Shown: positions 9,951 through 21,236, numbered from the stretch's first letter. The stretch: DNA of 64,000 nucleotides from Enterococcus innesii (GCA_018982785.1 JAHHEN010000006.1:124001-188000), one strand, 5' to 3'. Translations and numbers: made by a program. The notes: generated by a model not told the origin, from the sequence alone.

Positions 9951-10039
9951 TAAAATTCCTTCTTTCTTTTTTTTCTTACAAACGAAAGTAGACTGGACAA
10001 AAACGTCTGCCAGCCTACTCTCACCTTTTTCAAAACTTG

Positions 10040-12544
10040 TTACATATTTTTCCCGTGGCAATTCTTGAATTTTTTCCCGCTTCCGCATGGACAAGGATCA
10101 TTGCGACCCACGTTTTTGAAACTTGGCGCTTGGGCAGCCGGTGCTTCTTCTACCCCTTGTGCTTCTCCTTGGGCTACTTGTTCCCGTTGAACGTTTTGAC
10201 GAATCTCTGCCTTCATAAACAGACGCGTTACTTCATACTCGATGGCTCCAACCATGTTTTCAAACATATTGAATCCTTCTGTTTGGTACTCAACTAATGG
10301 ATTGTTTTGTCCATAAGCCCGTAACCCAACCGATTGACGCAACTGATCCATAGCATCGATGTGGTCGGTCCACTTCGTATCAACGACTCGTAAAATCACT
10401 ACTTTTTCAAATTCCAGTAATTGTTCTGGACTATTAAGTTGTGTTTTCTTTTGTTCAAAGACTTCTTCTGCCCGTTGGTTTAGATAATCTTTGATCTCTT
10501 GAGCTGATTTGCCCTTGATGTCTTCAATACTGATGGTATCTTCATGAACAAGTGCATTGGCCGCAAAATCAACGATTCCTTCATAATTCCAATTGCTTTC
10601 TTCTAATTGCGTATGACTGTCAACGACCCGGCTGATGGAGCGTTTCACCATATTCATTAATTGTGGTGAAAGATCCGTTTCTTCCATGATCACTTCTTGA
10701 CGTTGTCCGTAAATAACTTCCCGCTGTTCTCGCATTACGTCATCGTATTGCAAGACGTTTTTCCGGGTATCGTAGTTATTCCCTTCCACACGTCTTTGGG
10801 CAGATTCTACTTGTTTTGAAAGCATCTTGCTTTGGATCACGGCATCGCCTTCATCGATTTTCATCCGATCCAAGAACACTTTGATTCGTTCAGAACCAAA
10901 ACGCTTCATTAAATCATCTTCTAGCGATAAGTAAAATTGCGACATCCCTGGATCTCCTTGACGTCCCGCACGTCCCCTCAACTGATTATCGATCCGTCGT
11001 GATTCATGACGCTCAGTACCGATAACTGCCAAGCCGCCTAGTTCAGCAACACCAAGACCTAACTTGATGTCCGTTCCCCGACCAGCCATATTGGTCGCGA
11101 TCGTTACAGCGCCTTTTTGTCCCGCATTCAAAATGATTTCTGCTTCTTTAAAGTGATTCTTGGCATTCAATACTTCATGAGGAACTTTCTCACGATCAAG
11201 CATTGATGACAATAATTCAGACGTCTCAACAGCGACCGTCCCTACAAGCACGGGTTGACCTTTACGGTGACGCTCTTTGATGTCTTGAACGACTGCTTGG
11301 AATTTGCTCGTAAGCGTTGGATAAAGCAAGTCCGCACGATCATCCCGTAAAATTGGTTTGTTTGTAGGAATCTGAATGACTTGCATGTTATAGATTTCTC
11401 GAAACTCTTCTTCTTCTGTTTTCGCTGTACCGGTCATCCCAGACAGTTTTTTGTACATCCGGAAGTAGTTCTGGAATGTGATCGTCGCCATCGTTTTGGT
11501 TTCATCTTCGATCTCGACACTTTCTTTTGCTTCGATCGCTTGATGGAGCCCGTCAGAATAGCGGCGGCCATCCATGATCCGACCTGTAAATTGGTCAACG
11601 ATCATTACTTTCCCATCTTGCACCACGTAATCAATGTCGCGAATCATAATGTAATTCGCTCGTAGCGCTTGGTCCAAGTGATGGGTCAATGCCGTGTTTT
11701 CAATATCATACAAGTTTTCTAAGCCGAAAGTCTCTTCCGCTTTTTCGATCCCACGCTCTGTCAAACCGATCGTTTTTGATTGGATATCGATTTTGTAGTC
11801 TTCTTCTTCCGTCAAGCGTTTGACGAAATTGTCGACTCGATTGTATAGCGCGGTCGATTTTTCTGCTTGTCCTGAAATGATCAATGGCGTTCTCGCTTCA
11901 TCGATCAAGATTGAATCGACCTCATCGACGATGGCATAGTTTAATGGACGTTGTACCATTTGATGACGGTAAACCACCATGTTGTCCCGCAAATAGTCAA
12001 ACCCTAATTCATTGTTCGTACTGTAAGTGATGTCACAAGCATACGCCGCACGTTTTTCTTCTGCTGATTTTGAGTTGATGTTCAATCCGACCGTCAAGCC
12101 TAAAAAGTTGTACAGCTCTCCCATCTCAGTCGAGTCACGAGTTGCCAAGTATTCATTGACGGTTACGACGTGGACGCCTTGACCACTCAAGGCATTCAAA
12201 TAAACAGGTAATGTCGCCGTCAAGGTTTTCCCTTCACCGGTACGCATCTCTGGAATATTCCCATCATGTAAGACGATCCCACCCATTAATTGGACGTGGT
12301 AAGGATACAGGCCCAAAACGCGTTTTGCAGCTTCTCGTACCACTGCAAAGGCTTCAGGCAATAGTTTATCCAAAGTCTCTCCCTCTTGGAAACGACGACG
12401 AAATTCATCGGTTTTCCCGCGTAATTGTTCATCAGATAAAGCGGCCATTTCATCCGCATGTGATTCAACTTGATTCGCAATATGGTCAAGACGTTTTAAT
12501 TCTTTTTTGTCGTTTTCGATTAATTTTCTAAAAAAATTGGCCAT
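10040..12544 (-). CDS. secA: SecA, preprotein translocase ATPase
   Basis: SecA drives proteins through SecYEG. The 834 residues begin [15 protein letters not shown] at 12544 and carry Walker A RTGEGKTL (101-108), the DEAD-type [12 protein letters not shown] and the [10 protein letters not shown] helicase motif. The C-terminal zinc-binding SEC-C tail is [14 protein letters not shown]. The length fits Firmicute SecA1. It lies 89 bases upstream of prfB, a neighbour pair conserved from Bacillus to Enterococcus. Confidence 0.98.
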   Translation of the reverse strand: MANFFRKLIENDKKELKRLDHIANQVESHADEMAALSDEQLRGKTDEFRRRFQEGETLDKLLPEAFAVVREAAKRVLGLYPYHVQLMGGIVLHDGNIPEMRTGEGKTLTATLPVYLNALSGQGVHVVTVNEYLATRDSTEMGELYNFLGLTVGLNINSKSAEEKRAAYACDITYSTNNELGFDYLRDNMVVYRHQMVQRPLNYAIVDEVDSILIDEARTPLIISGQAEKSTALYNRVDNFVKRLTEEEDYKIDIQSKTIGLTERGIEKAEETFGLENLYDIENTALTHHLDQALRANYIMIRDIDYVVQDGKVMIVDQFTGRIMDGRRYSDGLHQAIEAKESVEIEDETKTMATITFQNYFRMYKKLSGMTGTAKTEEEEFREIYNMQVIQIPTNKPILRDDRADLLYPTLTSKFQAVVQDIKERHRKGQPVLVGTVAVETSELLSSMLDREKVPHEVLNAKNHFKEAEIILNAGQKGAVTIATNMAGRGTDIKLGLGVAELGGLAVIGTERHESRRIDNQLRGRAGRQGDPGMSQFYLSLEDDLMKRFGSERIKVFLDRMKIDEGDAVIQSKMLSKQVESAQRRVEGNNYDTRKNVLQYDDVMREQREVIYGQRQEVIMEETDLSPQLMNMVKRSISRVVDSHTQLEESNWNYEGIVDFAANALVHEDTISIEDIKGKSAQEIKDYLNQRAEEVFEQKKTQLNSPEQLLEFEKVVILRVVDTKWTDHIDAMDQLRQSVGLRAYGQNNPLVEYQTEGFNMFENMVGAIEYEVTRLFMKAEIRQNVQREQVAQGEAQGVEEAPAAQAPSFKNVGRNDPCPCGSGKKFKNCHGKNM

Positions 12545-12720
12545 ACCTTAATAATTCTCCTTTTACTTCTACATTATCCTAGCTGGAAACTCTCCTAACT
12601 ATTTTAGCACTAGTTCACCATAAATGAAATATTTTTCGATAGAACTATCGCATCAATCTTGCGTGATAAACGGATTCTTAACCTTTTTTCACAGATTTTA
12701 AAGAAACGAAGGAAAAAATA

Positions 12721-12778
12721 CGCAACAAGCCATTGATCGGCGCCAAAAGTCCAGCGCACGTCCAAATGACTTGTTGCG
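12721..12778 (-). terminator. Terminator of the maltodextrin operon
   Basis: CGCAACAAG (12721-12729) pairs with CTTGTTGCG (12770-12778), continued inward by CATT/AATG, with a 30-base interior. On the minus strand a T-rich run follows. It lies just after the DUF1189 gene. Confidence 0.75.
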
Positions 12779-12790
12779 AATGTTTGCAAA

Positions 12791-13606
12791 TTAGGCCGTT
12801 TTAAAACGGGTTTTTAAGAAAGCTAAGAAAAGCATCAGCAGCATGCCTAAAGACTGAATCCCGATCATCAAGATGATATCAGCGCCAATAAATCCTGCCA
12901 ACATTGCCACCAGAGAGCCTACCCCCAATGCATTTAAAATCACGTTCGTGCTTTCTTTGAAGCTGCCGATTGTCGACAGCCGTGATTTTTTCGTCAACCA
13001 GAGGAAAAATGCTGCGCCTATGACGAGAATACTATTCATTGCCACCAATAAAAATGCCACTGTGATCGTCTGACTGAAGAAAATCGCCGTCTCGTTGTTG
13101 CGATAGAAGCCGTCTTCGATCACTTTCTGAAACGAAGTCGCATCATGCACTTGATCAGGCATCATTTCCGCCGTGTAACGCATTTCATAGTGATAGGTTT
13201 GTCCATCGATTTCTTCTTTGATGGTCCAGTCTGTTTCTCGGAAATTGATGGCATATTTGGCTTCCTCAAGGTCCGCTTCTGAAAGCCCAACGCCTATAAT
13301 GCCCGTTTCTGTTTGCGAAAAGACTTGTGACTCATCCGTTAAAAGTTTGCCATCTTCCAGCTGCAGTTCACTGTATTTGGCTGCTGTTTCAGCAGTCATG
13401 AGTGTTTTTGCATGGGGGAAAAATGCTGCAAAGGCTTGATCCGTTTGCTTGCTGATCATCAAGGTCAGCGGGACCATCAGCAAGGACATCAAGAAAATAT
13501 AGACAAACACTTGCTGCCAGCAATTTAATTTTTTACGCCATGCATAGACTTTTGTTGGAGAAAAAATGGCCCCAAAGTATGTTAAGGGAAATCGTTGTTC
13601 AGACAT
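12791..13606 (-). CDS. DUF1189 family membrane protein of the maltodextrin operon
   Basis: 271 residues with one N-terminal membrane span (about 31-50), an extracellular domain of about 130 residues and a C-terminal group of three spans (about 178-265). This is the layout of DUF1189 proteins, such as YvdJ of B. subtilis, found in maltose/maltodextrin operons. It follows the permease gene by ten bases and is the last gene before a terminator. No biochemical role is known; the context suggests support of the importer. Confidence 0.8.
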   Translation of the reverse strand: MSEQRFPLTYFGAIFSPTKVYAWRKKLNCWQQVFVYIFLMSLLMVPLTLMISKQTDQAFAAFFPHAKTLMTAETAAKYSELQLEDGKLLTDESQVFSQTETGIIGVGLSEADLEEAKYAINFRETDWTIKEEIDGQTYHYEMRYTAEMMPDQVHDATSFQKVIEDGFYRNNETAIFFSQTITVAFLLVAMNSILVIGAAFFLWLTKKSRLSTIGSFKESTNVILNALGVGSLVAMLAGFIGADIILMIGIQSLGMLLMLFLAFLKTRFKTA

Positions 13607-13616
13607 CCTATCATTC

Positions 13617-14450
13617 CTATCCTTTTGTTCCGCCCGAGGTCAAACCTGAAACAAAGTATTTTTGTAAGAAGAAAAACAGTGCAGCGATCGGTACGGCGAT
13701 CAAAATCGCCCCAGCCGCAAAAAGTGCTACCCGTTGGTTACGGGCATCGTTGATAAAAGTCTGCAGACCGACTGCGACAGTCAAACGCTCTTGTGAGCGA
13801 AGCAAGAACCGCGCTAGCAAGAATTCGCCGAATGGTCCCATAAAGGCCCATAATGCTTGCACGGCGACCATTGGTTTTACGAGGGGCAAAACGATTTGCC
13901 AAAAGATGCGAAAATGCCCTGCACCATCAAGTTTTGCTGATTCATCCAAGTCAATCGGTACCGTATCAAAGTACCCTTTCATCAGCCAAGTATTCATGGG
14001 AATCCCACCACCGATATAGATCAGTGTCAAAAACCAGAAACTATCTAGACCGTTTGCTAATAAGCCCATGACATAAAAAGCGGTCAACGCCGACATCGTT
14101 GGCACCATCTGAACGATCAAGAACACCATCAAACTGCTCTTACGACCGGCAAAGCGATAACGACTGTAAGTATACCCTGCCAGCGTTACGATCATTACTT
14201 GGATCACCATCGTGGAAACGGCCACGATCAAGGTGTTTTTATACCATGTCAAATAGGGGGTTTCATTGAATAAACGTCGAAAGTTGTTCAATGTCCAATC
14301 CGCATCAAAATCTAAGCGAAAAGCGATCATGTTCCCTGCCTTGAAGGCTGAGGTTGCGGTAATCAACAAGGGATAGATGATAATGATCGATAAAGCGATC
14401 ATAAACAAGTAGGTAAATAATTTGCTGAAAGAAAACTTTTTCTTTTTCAT
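13617..14450 (-). CDS. mdxG: Maltodextrin ABC transporter permease, MalG/MdxG type
   Basis: This is one of two membrane subunits of a carbohydrate importer. The 277 residues have six predicted spans and the EAA-type coupling loop [22 protein letters not shown], which touches the ATPase. The gene lies two bases after the MdxF gene stop. No ATPase gene is present in this operon, which is normal: such importers usually share an MsmX-type ATPase encoded elsewhere. Similarity to maltodextrin permeases and the downstream DUF1189 gene favour maltodextrin as substrate. Confidence 0.9.
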   Translation of the reverse strand: MKKKKFSFSKLFTYLFMIALSIIIIYPLLITATSAFKAGNMIAFRLDFDADWTLNNFRRLFNETPYLTWYKNTLIVAVSTMVIQVMIVTLAGYTYSRYRFAGRKSSLMVFLIVQMVPTMSALTAFYVMGLLANGLDSFWFLTLIYIGGGIPMNTWLMKGYFDTVPIDLDESAKLDGAGHFRIFWQIVLPLVKPMVAVQALWAFMGPFGEFLLARFLLRSQERLTVAVGLQTFINDARNQRVALFAAGAILIAVPIAALFFFLQKYFVSGLTSGGTKG

Positions 14451-14452
14451 CC

Positions 14453-15742
14453 TCAGTCCTCCATATTAAATGCATTCGTCTTTTTAAACACCAGTAATGA
14501 AATGGAGATCACCACAAAGGAAATGATCAAGGTCAATGCAGATGCGATCGAATATTGTGGCGAGCCACCCGTCGTCAATTTGTAGATCCATGAAATCAAA
14601 ATATCTGTCGAACCGGCATTTCCACCTAAACTTCCTGGACCACCTTCGTTAAAGAGATAGATCATGGAGAAGTTATTAAAGTTCCCTGTGTATTGCGTAA
14701 CGAAGGTTGGTGCTGCCACCAAAAAGATCGCCGGCAACGTAATATTGCGAAAACGCTGAATCGCATTTGCCCCATCCATTTTGGCTGCTTCGTATAAATC
14801 TTCAGAAATGGATTGTAAAATCCCTGAGACCATGACATAAATATATGGAAAACCTAACCACCCTTGAATCAAAATAATCGCGGTCTTTGTCCAAAACGGG
14901 TCGGTTTTCCAAGCAATATTGCCAATATCAACAAAAGGCAAATTGTTCAATAGCGGGATCACCTGAGTATTGATTGCTCCAGCGGTATCATTAAACATGT
15001 TCGAAAAACTCATGATCGTGATGAACGCTGGCACCGCCCAAGGAAGTAAGAAAATCACCCCGAAGACCCGACGGAACTTTACAAATTTTTGATTGGCAAC
15101 AACTGCTGTCAGTATTCCTAAGGTAATTTGCAAAGTAGTTGCTAAAACGGTCCAAATCACCGTCCAACTAAACACTTTTACAAAGGTGTCGCGGTAAGAA
15201 CTTAAGGTGAAGATATTCGTAAAATTCGAAAAACCGATCCAGTCGATTAAGTTTGCTGGCGGAATATGTCGAAAATCATAGTTGGTAAACGCCATGAAGA
15301 GTGTCACCATTACCGGAAAAATAATTGCTACGATCATCACCAGATAGGCTGGGATCGTCAATAGATAAGCGAAACCATCCTCATACAATTTATTGAAAAA
15401 CTCTTTTCTCGTAACTGCCACCGGGAACCCTTTTTCAATACTTTGGCGAACTTGATAGGCATCTTTGATATTTAAAACCCAAAAGATAATGAAAATAACG
15501 GTAACGATGACCTGTAGCGTTCCTTCGATCAACAAGAACAAAGAATTGTGTTCCATCGGTACGGATCCCAGTGTGACAAAATTATATAATGCTTGTCCAC
15601 CGAACAAAAGCATTTCGCCAAGAAAAATTAGAAAGACCGCAAAAAAGAGTCCCGCTTTAAATTTCTGACCATTTTTGAATTGTCCCACCCCAGGGATGAT
15701 TGAAAGAAGCGCTGTCTGCATGGCTTTTGAATTCGTCCTCAT
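14453..15742 (-). CDS. mdxF: Maltodextrin ABC transporter permease, MalF/MdxF type
   Basis: The second membrane subunit of the importer. The start is the ATG at 15742 ([13 protein letters not shown]), which has a perfect AAGGAGG upstream; the longer open frame is ignored. It has 429 residues and about eight spans, with the extra N-terminal helices typical of MalF. The EAA loop is [20 protein letters not shown]. It lies 160 bases after the binding-protein gene and directly before mdxG. Confidence 0.9.
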   Translation of the reverse strand: MRTNSKAMQTALLSIIPGVGQFKNGQKFKAGLFFAVFLIFLGEMLLFGGQALYNFVTLGSVPMEHNSLFLLIEGTLQVIVTVIFIIFWVLNIKDAYQVRQSIEKGFPVAVTRKEFFNKLYEDGFAYLLTIPAYLVMIVAIIFPVMVTLFMAFTNYDFRHIPPANLIDWIGFSNFTNIFTLSSYRDTFVKVFSWTVIWTVLATTLQITLGILTAVVANQKFVKFRRVFGVIFLLPWAVPAFITIMSFSNMFNDTAGAINTQVIPLLNNLPFVDIGNIAWKTDPFWTKTAIILIQGWLGFPYIYVMVSGILQSISEDLYEAAKMDGANAIQRFRNITLPAIFLVAAPTFVTQYTGNFNNFSMIYLFNEGGPGSLGGNAGSTDILISWIYKLTTGGSPQYSIASALTLIISFVVISISLLVFKKTNAFNMED

Positions 15743-15902
15743 ATGTATCCTCCTTAAAATCGAAAGTCTGCCAAGCGGCCGACGATCCATAGAAATCAAT
15801 CTCATCAAGCAATTTCTTGCGTGCTACGTTGCAAGGAATCCTTTTGACAAACATCCTCTATAGAATCGTCGACATGAATGACAGACCGTAATCGGCTATT
15901 TA

Positions 15903-17168
15903 TTAATATTTCTGCTCAATCGCTTCTTCGATTGTTTTGGCAGCATTATCCGCTGCTTCTTGAGGAGTCATATTACCTGAACCTGCATCAAATAGCATGT
16001 TTTCAGCCCCTACCCAAACCTCAGACATTTCAGGGATATTTGGCATTGGTTGTGAAACACTGTATTGCTCGATTACTGCTTTTGCTACTGGATCATCAGA
16101 AGCAGCGACTGTTTCTTGAGCCATAATGTTTGCTGGAATATCATGACGCATTTCATACAATTTCTCTTGATTGGCTTCGTTGGTCAAATACTCGACAAAT
16201 TGTTGAGAAACGTCTTTGTTTTGTGAGTAGTTGGAAACAACCCACGCTTTTCCTCCGCCAAATGTTTCATAATCATTGCCATTGCTCAATGTTGGGATTT
16301 TCGCTACGCCATAGTTGATCCCTGCTTCTTCAAAGCCGTTCACGCCCCATGGTCCGTAGATGATAGCTGCTGTTTTGCCTTGGTTGAAGTAATCCAACAT
16401 CAAGTTTTCGTTGGCTGATACGTCCAGCATTCCTTGTGGCCAAACATTTTGGAACCAATCTGTTGCATAGGAGATCGCTTCAACAGAACCTTCATTGTTG
16501 ATCCCTAAATCAGATGGATCTGTTCCTTCATCCCCAAAGACATAACCACCATAACCAGCTAATAGACCATACGTATAATAAAAGTCTGTCCAGCGAGCTA
16601 AGAAGCCAACATTGTCATCGCCTTCTGCAAAACGATCATCTTTTGCTAGTTCTTCTAAATCAGAAAATGTTGCTGGCGCTTCATCGATCAAATCTTTGTT
16701 ATAAAACATGACAACCGCTTCAATCATTGCTGGTGCGCCATAGATTTTATCATCGATCGTCACTTGTTGCTTGTCTGTATCGCTGTAACGGCCATCATCT
16801 GGCAAAGTCATCTCTGCCAAATGCCCTTGCGATCCTACTTGACCCACGCGGTCATAAGGAGACATCGTAACGTCGGGTCCTTTGCCAGCAGGTCCGTCTA
16901 ATTGAAGCGCATCCATTTGATCGAACATGTCCATTTCTACAACGTTGATGGTCACATCATTTTCAGATTCAAAGTCAGATTTCACTTCATTGATATAATC
17001 AATATAGTCTGCGCCTACAGAGACCGTGATCGTTTTTTCATCGCTACCTGAACCTGCATCTGCATTGCTACCATCGGTACTACCGCTGTTGCCACCACAT
17101 GCCGCAAGCGCTAACAATGCGCTTCCTGAAACTAATCCTAAAGCTGCCTTTTTCCAATTCACTTTCAT
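15903..17168 (-). CDS. mdxE: Maltodextrin-binding lipoprotein, MalE/MdxE type
   Basis: This lipoprotein captures maltodextrin for the MdxFG importer. The ATG at 17168 (MKVNWKKAALG) has GGAGGT upstream. A lipoprotein signal peptide ends at ALAACGG, with Cys about residue 29. The body is a family-1 solute-binding fold with DVTMSPYDRVGQ, IIYGPWGVNGF and ETFGGGKAWVVS. The total is 421 residues, the usual length. It is the first importer gene after the LacI-type regulator and has its own promoter, so it should be the most abundant product. Confidence 0.93.
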   Translation of the reverse strand: MKVNWKKAALGLVSGSALLALAACGGNSGSTDGSNADAGSGSDEKTITVSVGADYIDYINEVKSDFESENDVTINVVEMDMFDQMDALQLDGPAGKGPDVTMSPYDRVGQVGSQGHLAEMTLPDDGRYSDTDKQQVTIDDKIYGAPAMIEAVVMFYNKDLIDEAPATFSDLEELAKDDRFAEGDDNVGFLARWTDFYYTYGLLAGYGGYVFGDEGTDPSDLGINNEGSVEAISYATDWFQNVWPQGMLDVSANENLMLDYFNQGKTAAIIYGPWGVNGFEEAGINYGVAKIPTLSNGNDYETFGGGKAWVVSNYSQNKDVSQQFVEYLTNEANQEKLYEMRHDIPANIMAQETVAASDDPVAKAVIEQYSVSQPMPNIPEMSEVWVGAENMLFDAGSGNMTPQEAADNAAKTIEEAIEQKY

Positions 17169-17197
17169 CCTCTTTACCTCCTGCAATTTGTAACTCC

Positions 17198-17226
17198 ATT
17201 ATGCAACCGGTTTCTTAAAATGGCAA
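17198..17226 (-). promoter_or_regulatory. mdxE promoter with MalR-like operator in its spacer
   Basis: On the minus strand TTGCCA (17226-17221), 17 bases, then CATAAT (17203-17198). The near-palindrome GAAACCGGTTGC (17214-17203) occupies the end of the spacer and touches the -10. It has the form of a LacI-family operator, so bound MalR would block RNA polymerase. Confidence 0.7.
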
Positions 17227-17238
17227 ACCTTTTCTAAA

Positions 17239-17252
17239 TGTTAGCGATAACA
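17239..17252. promoter_or_regulatory. Candidate cre site upstream of mdxE
   Basis: TGTTAGCGATAACA, a near-palindrome differing at one fixed position from the CcpA consensus TGNAANCGNWNNCA. It lies just upstream of the mdxE -35, a position suited to carbon-catabolite control. Confidence 0.55.
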
Positions 17253-17304
17253 AAAATAGAAAAAGCCTTTAAATTAAGATATCGAGGAATCAAAAAGAAA
17301 TTGC

Positions 17305-17316
17305 GCAACCATTTGC
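17305..17316. promoter_or_regulatory. Second MalR-like operator
   Basis: GCAACCATTTGC, a dyad with the same GCAA half-site as the operator at 17203-17214 and about 100 bases from it, just after the end of malR. Paired sites permit looping by a LacI-type repressor. Confidence 0.5.
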
Positions 17317-17323
17317 TTAATTT

Positions 17324-18271
17324 TCACCTTGTGGATTCACGAACCACCAGTTGAGGTAAAAAGCGCTGTTGTCGCTGGCTTGTATCATTATGTTCGATTT
17401 TTTGGATCAATAATTCGCCGCAAGCTTCCCCCATTTCCACGATGGCTTGCTTCATCGTTGTCAATTTTGGCGAACTTACCTGATCAAGGAATACGCCATC
17501 ATAGCCGATGATCCCAAAATCAGCTGGCACCTCCACTCCGATCGACTGCAAGCCTTGATTAATGCCTAAGGCTAAACGATCCGTAGCACAGATAAAACAA
17601 GTGTTTTTCACTAAATGCTCATTCTGCGTTTGGATAAACTTGCGGGCAGCGGAAGAGCGATTGTCAAAACGATAGATTTTTGGTGCTTGTCCCGCTTTTG
17701 TGACTGTATCTATGTATCCTTTTTCTCGGCTTTTTGTAAACGCTTCTTCCAATTCTAAACCAATATAGACCAATTGTTGATAGCCGGCGTCGATAGCATG
17801 TTTGCATGCAGAAACGATTCCCTGGTAGTTGTCACTGTCGACAAAACTGAACCCAGCTTCATTTTCACCAAACAACACCACAGGCTTCCTTAAATTTCTT
17901 ATCCAGTCCATGTCAGCCTGCCGAAAGCCCGTAATGATACTGCCATCTGCTGGGCCACGATCCACCCCGTCAGTCGTAACCAGCTGCAAAGAATAGTGTG
18001 CTTTACCGATAGAACGAGCGATCCCAACCAATAAGTTCATATAGTAAGGTTCTGTCGTATCCATCTCCTCTAAGATATACACTTTGATGATATGGGAACG
18101 CTTGGAAACTAATGATTTGGCAGCAATGTTCGGCTGATAATCCAATTCAAGCATCGCTTGATGAACTAATTGCTTTAACTCTTCAGTTACTTTGTCCGGA
18201 TGATTGATCACTCGAGAAACGGTCATTGCGGAAACATTTGCTTTTTTAGCAACATCTGCTAGCGTAGTCAT
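17324..18271 (-). CDS. malR: MalR-like LacI family transcriptional regulator
   Basis: 315 residues. The N-terminal helix-turn-helix is TLADVAKKANVSAMTVSRVI, followed by the hinge helix YQPNIAAKSLVSKRS and a periplasmic-binding-like effector domain with the GYDGVFLDQVSSPKLTT region. It lies 155 bases upstream of mdxE on the same strand. Two operator-like dyads lie between them, so it is very likely the maltose-responsive repressor of the operon. The specific effector is inferred from context. Confidence 0.85.
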   Translation of the reverse strand: MTTLADVAKKANVSAMTVSRVINHPDKVTEELKQLVHQAMLELDYQPNIAAKSLVSKRSHIIKVYILEEMDTTEPYYMNLLVGIARSIGKAHYSLQLVTTDGVDRGPADGSIITGFRQADMDWIRNLRKPVVLFGENEAGFSFVDSDNYQGIVSACKHAIDAGYQQLVYIGLELEEAFTKSREKGYIDTVTKAGQAPKIYRFDNRSSAARKFIQTQNEHLVKNTCFICATDRLALGINQGLQSIGVEVPADFGIIGYDGVFLDQVSSPKLTTMKQAIVEMGEACGELLIQKIEHNDTSQRQQRFLPQLVVRESTR

Positions 18272-18383
18272 GATTCACTCTCCTTGTATTATTTCATCTA
18301 TAGTATAACACATTAACTTAAAAGATAACTTGAAAGGATTTAGATATAAAAAGAATTTCTCCCTTTATAGACAATATAAAAAA

Positions 18384-18409
18384 ACAGAGTAGCTTCTCAG
18401 CTACTCTGT
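18384..18409 (-). terminator. Terminator downstream of hpf
   Basis: ACAGAGTAGCT and its complement (18384-18394, 18399-18409) form an 11-bp stem with a four-base loop. Seven T follow on the minus strand. Confidence 0.85.
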
Positions 18410-18453
18410 CAAAAAAGACTTTTTGGGGTGTCGAGAAAAAGACTCAACACTTG

Positions 18454-19011
18454 TTAATCTGTTTCGATCAACCCGTATTTGCCATCTTTTCGACGATACA
18501 CAATGCTCGTTCCATTCGTTTCCGCATCTTCAAAGATAAAGAAGTTGTGTCCAAGCATGTTCATTTGTAAAACAGCTTCTTCACTGTCCATTGGTTTTAA
18601 AGACAAACGTTTTGTACGTACGATGTCTAATTCAGAACCATTGTTTTCTTCATCATTTGCTTCAGTTGTGAACAAATCACCATCTGTTGGCGGAACCAAC
18701 GCTGTCTCACGAGATTTGCGGTTGATTTTTGTTTTAAATTTGCGGATTTGGCGTTCCAATTTGTCAACAACCAAATCGATACTAGCATATAGATCAGGTG
18801 AGGTTTCTTCCGCACGCAGAACTAAGAATGGTAAAGGAATCGTTACTTCTACTTTTGCTGTTTTTTCAGTATATACTTTCAAATTAACATGTGCTGTTGC
18901 TTCCGGCACATCATTAAAATAACGTTCTAATTTACCTACTTTTTTCTCGACGTAATCACGGATCGCTTCTGTTACCTCGATATTTTCGCCGCGCACATTA
19001 TATCTAAACAT
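18454..19011 (-). CDS. hpf: Long-form ribosome hibernation promoting factor
   Basis: Long HPF pairs 70S ribosomes into inactive 100S dimers in stationary phase or stress. The 185 residues have the N-terminal YfiA-type ribosome-binding domain (1-105), an acidic linker ([13 protein letters not shown]) and the C-terminal dimerisation domain ([21 protein letters not shown] onward). Full length rules out the short gammaproteobacterial form. It lies just downstream of comFC, as in many Firmicutes, and is followed by a terminator. Confidence 0.95.
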   Translation of the reverse strand: MFRYNVRGENIEVTEAIRDYVEKKVGKLERYFNDVPEATAHVNLKVYTEKTAKVEVTIPLPFLVLRAEETSPDLYASIDLVVDKLERQIRKFKTKINRKSRETALVPPTDGDLFTTEANDEENNGSELDIVRTKRLSLKPMDSEEAVLQMNMLGHNFFIFEDAETNGTSIVYRRKDGKYGLIETD

Positions 19012-19135
19012 AAAAATTACCCCTTTCGTCTACCAGTAAAGAAGGAAAAGGACCACTCTTTTCTTCTTCTTAACTCTATTATATCGAACTCTTGGTCATT
19101 TGCCTAGTAAATCGAACAATTTTCTTTAAGCGTTT

Positions 19136-19831
19136 TCAAAATAACGATTCAACGGGCAAAGGAAAAGGATCGAATCGACTGGGGGCAAAGGTCTGCAATG
19201 CTTCAGCTGCGTGATATAACGTTCTACCGGTAGTGTAAACATCATCGATCAACAATAATTTTTTCCCTTTGATTTCACATGCTACATCCGGCTTCACCGC
19301 AAAAGGTTGGGCCTCCTCTAATCGTTGCTTGCGAGAACGTTGAGCTTGTGGTGCGGTATCAACCACTTTATCCAGCCATTCTTGCGACTTGACTCCGGCT
19401 GCGTCCAGCACAGCGGTCACTTGATTAAACCCTCGCTGCTGGTAACGTTCTGCCGATAGCGGGATGGGTATCAAACAATCGTATTCAAAGTTGTTGATCT
19501 TTTGTCTGATGGCCGCAGCAAAGGTCTCCCGCAACTGATAGTTTCCCATTAATTTGTATTCGTGAATCCACGCCTTCATCCCTTGATCGTAAGCGAACAG
19601 TGCCCGATGCTGCAAATGGATCATGGGACAGGTTTTCGCCCAAAAGAGACAGTCACTGCAGGAAATGGTATCCTTTTTGCCACATGTTGGGCAGCAGCTT
19701 TGCCAATCGATCACGGTAAATCGCTGAGCGCATTGTGGACATAATTCTTTTTCGGGGATGCGCCAAGGAGCCAACAGCTCAATGATCGTTACCTCTCTTG
19801 GAAAAAATATTTGGCACCAACTACACTCCAT
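19136..19831 (-). CDS. comFC: ComFC, phosphoribosyltransferase-like competence protein
   Basis: ComFC is needed for DNA uptake in naturally competent Firmicutes and probably works with ComFA. The 231 residues start with zinc-binding cysteine pairs (CSWC, CPQC, CPTC, CSDC). The C-terminal phosphoribosyltransferase fold has the PRPP loop KLLLIDDVYTTGRTL. Its ATG overlaps the end of comFA by 11 bases, so the two are translationally coupled. Confidence 0.92.
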   Translation of the reverse strand: MECSWCQIFFPREVTIIELLAPWRIPEKELCPQCAQRFTVIDWQSCCPTCGKKDTISCSDCLFWAKTCPMIHLQHRALFAYDQGMKAWIHEYKLMGNYQLRETFAAAIRQKINNFEYDCLIPIPLSAERYQQRGFNQVTAVLDAAGVKSQEWLDKVVDTAPQAQRSRKQRLEEAQPFAVKPDVACEIKGKKLLLIDDVYTTGRTLYHAAEALQTFAPSRFDPFPLPVESLF

Positions 19832-21130
19832 CGGTCAACCAGCTCCTTGCTAATTGGTTCATCTCATTGAGTTCTTTAATTGCTTGACGGATCGCTTCTG
19901 TCATTTGGTCGTAGAAAAAAATGACTTCCCCTTCTGTAAACGCACCTTTGCGATCGACACGGCCAGCGATTTGTACTAACGCCGATTTTGTAAAGACCGG
20001 GTGATTGGCTCCTAGTACCACCACTGAGACATTTTCAAACGTTACGCCTCGTTCTAAAATCATCGTTGTAAACAACACCTTGTACATTTGGCTGCGCGCC
20101 GATTGGACTTTTTCCCTCCGTTTTTCATCTTGTGAAGAAACACTAGTGATGAGCCATGATGCTTCTTGCCTGCGGACAGCCCCTTCCATTTCCTTCATCA
20201 GCTGAATACTTGGACAAAATACCAAGACAAAGTTTTTTTAACCAACCGCTGCAAGTGCTGTAGCAATGGTCGCAGCCAACGTTTTTTGCGATAAGCCTGC
20301 GCCCAGCGACTATAATGAATAGGTTTGGGAACGATCAGCGGACGCTGATGAAACCGCAACGGCATTTTCAACACAGCGAATTTTCCACGAATTTCTTGCA
20401 GCAGCCGTTCTGAAGGCGTCGCACTTAAATAGATCAGACACCCGTTTTCTGCCAAGGCATTGTATAATCCGTAACGCAGCTGCGTATCGCCCTCGTAGGG
20501 AAATGCATCTACCTCATCTACCACGATCAGTTGAAAGCTGCGATAAAAATGCAGTAGCTGATGAGTGGTGGCAATAAGGATCGTTGTATAACGATAAGGT
20601 TCTTCTGATTCCCCATAAAGGAGCAGGCTTTCCTCTTGTGGGAACGCTTGTTGAATCCGGGGGAACAGTTCACGGCAGACATCGATCCGTGGCGAGACGA
20701 TCGCCACACGACCACCTTCTTGCCGTACGTGGCGGATCGTTTCAAAGATCATCTCGGTCTTCCCTGAACCCGTGACTGACCAAACAAGAGACGATTTCTT
20801 TTGTCGACAATTTGCTACTAGTTGCTGAGAAATTTTTTGCTGAAACGAAGTCAACACTCCTGGCCAAACGATCTTGTGATCAAAGGCTGGAAGATCCGTT
20901 TGTTGAATTACAAGTTGGCCACCTGATGTGATCCGACCATAGCGAATACAAGTTGGACAGTAATAGCTGCCTATCGGTAATTGCACCGACGGCTTGTGGT
21001 GGGAAGATCCGCAACGCTGACAAACGATTCTCTTCCCCTGCTCGAGCATTGCCGGTCGAGAATCAAAGGGTTTTCCTACACTCATTGTTTCATCTAAAAC
21101 AAAATATTGTTTTCCTTTTTGACGATTCAT
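19821..21130 (-). pseudogene. comFA: ComFA, DNA-uptake helicase, frame broken at a T7 run
   Basis: ComFA is a DEAD-box-like ATPase that pulls transforming DNA inside. Adding one base at the run 20233-20239 restores one frame of 436 residues from the ATG at 21130 (CTGAGGTG upstream). As written the frame leaves at LVKK and re-enters as NFVLVFCPSIQLMKE. It has an N-terminal four-cysteine zinc site (CQRCGSS and CPTC), Walker A VTGSGKTEM, DEVD in VVDEVDAFPY and a C-terminal helicase domain with VQIAGRVDRKG. All motifs survive on both sides of the break. Confidence 0.85.
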
Positions 21131-21161
21131 AAAATACACCTCAGTTTTAAGTACGCAAAAA

Positions 21162-21201
21162 AACCGGTTCAAGTACTTTTCAAAAAGTACTTGAACCGGT
21201 T
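21162..21201 (-). terminator. Terminator after the PTS IIB gene
   Basis: A 19-bp perfect stem (AACCGGTTCAAGTACTTTT and its complement, 21162-21180 and 21183-21201) with a short loop. Six T follow on the minus strand. Confidence 0.85.
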
Positions 21202-21236
21202 ACAGAATCTATCGTTCATTTAACAGCAGGTCTTGC

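Noticed and set aside
15657-15854. 65-codon open frame between mdxE and mdxF
   Set aside because: It overlaps the well-supported mdxF start in another frame and shows no family sequence.
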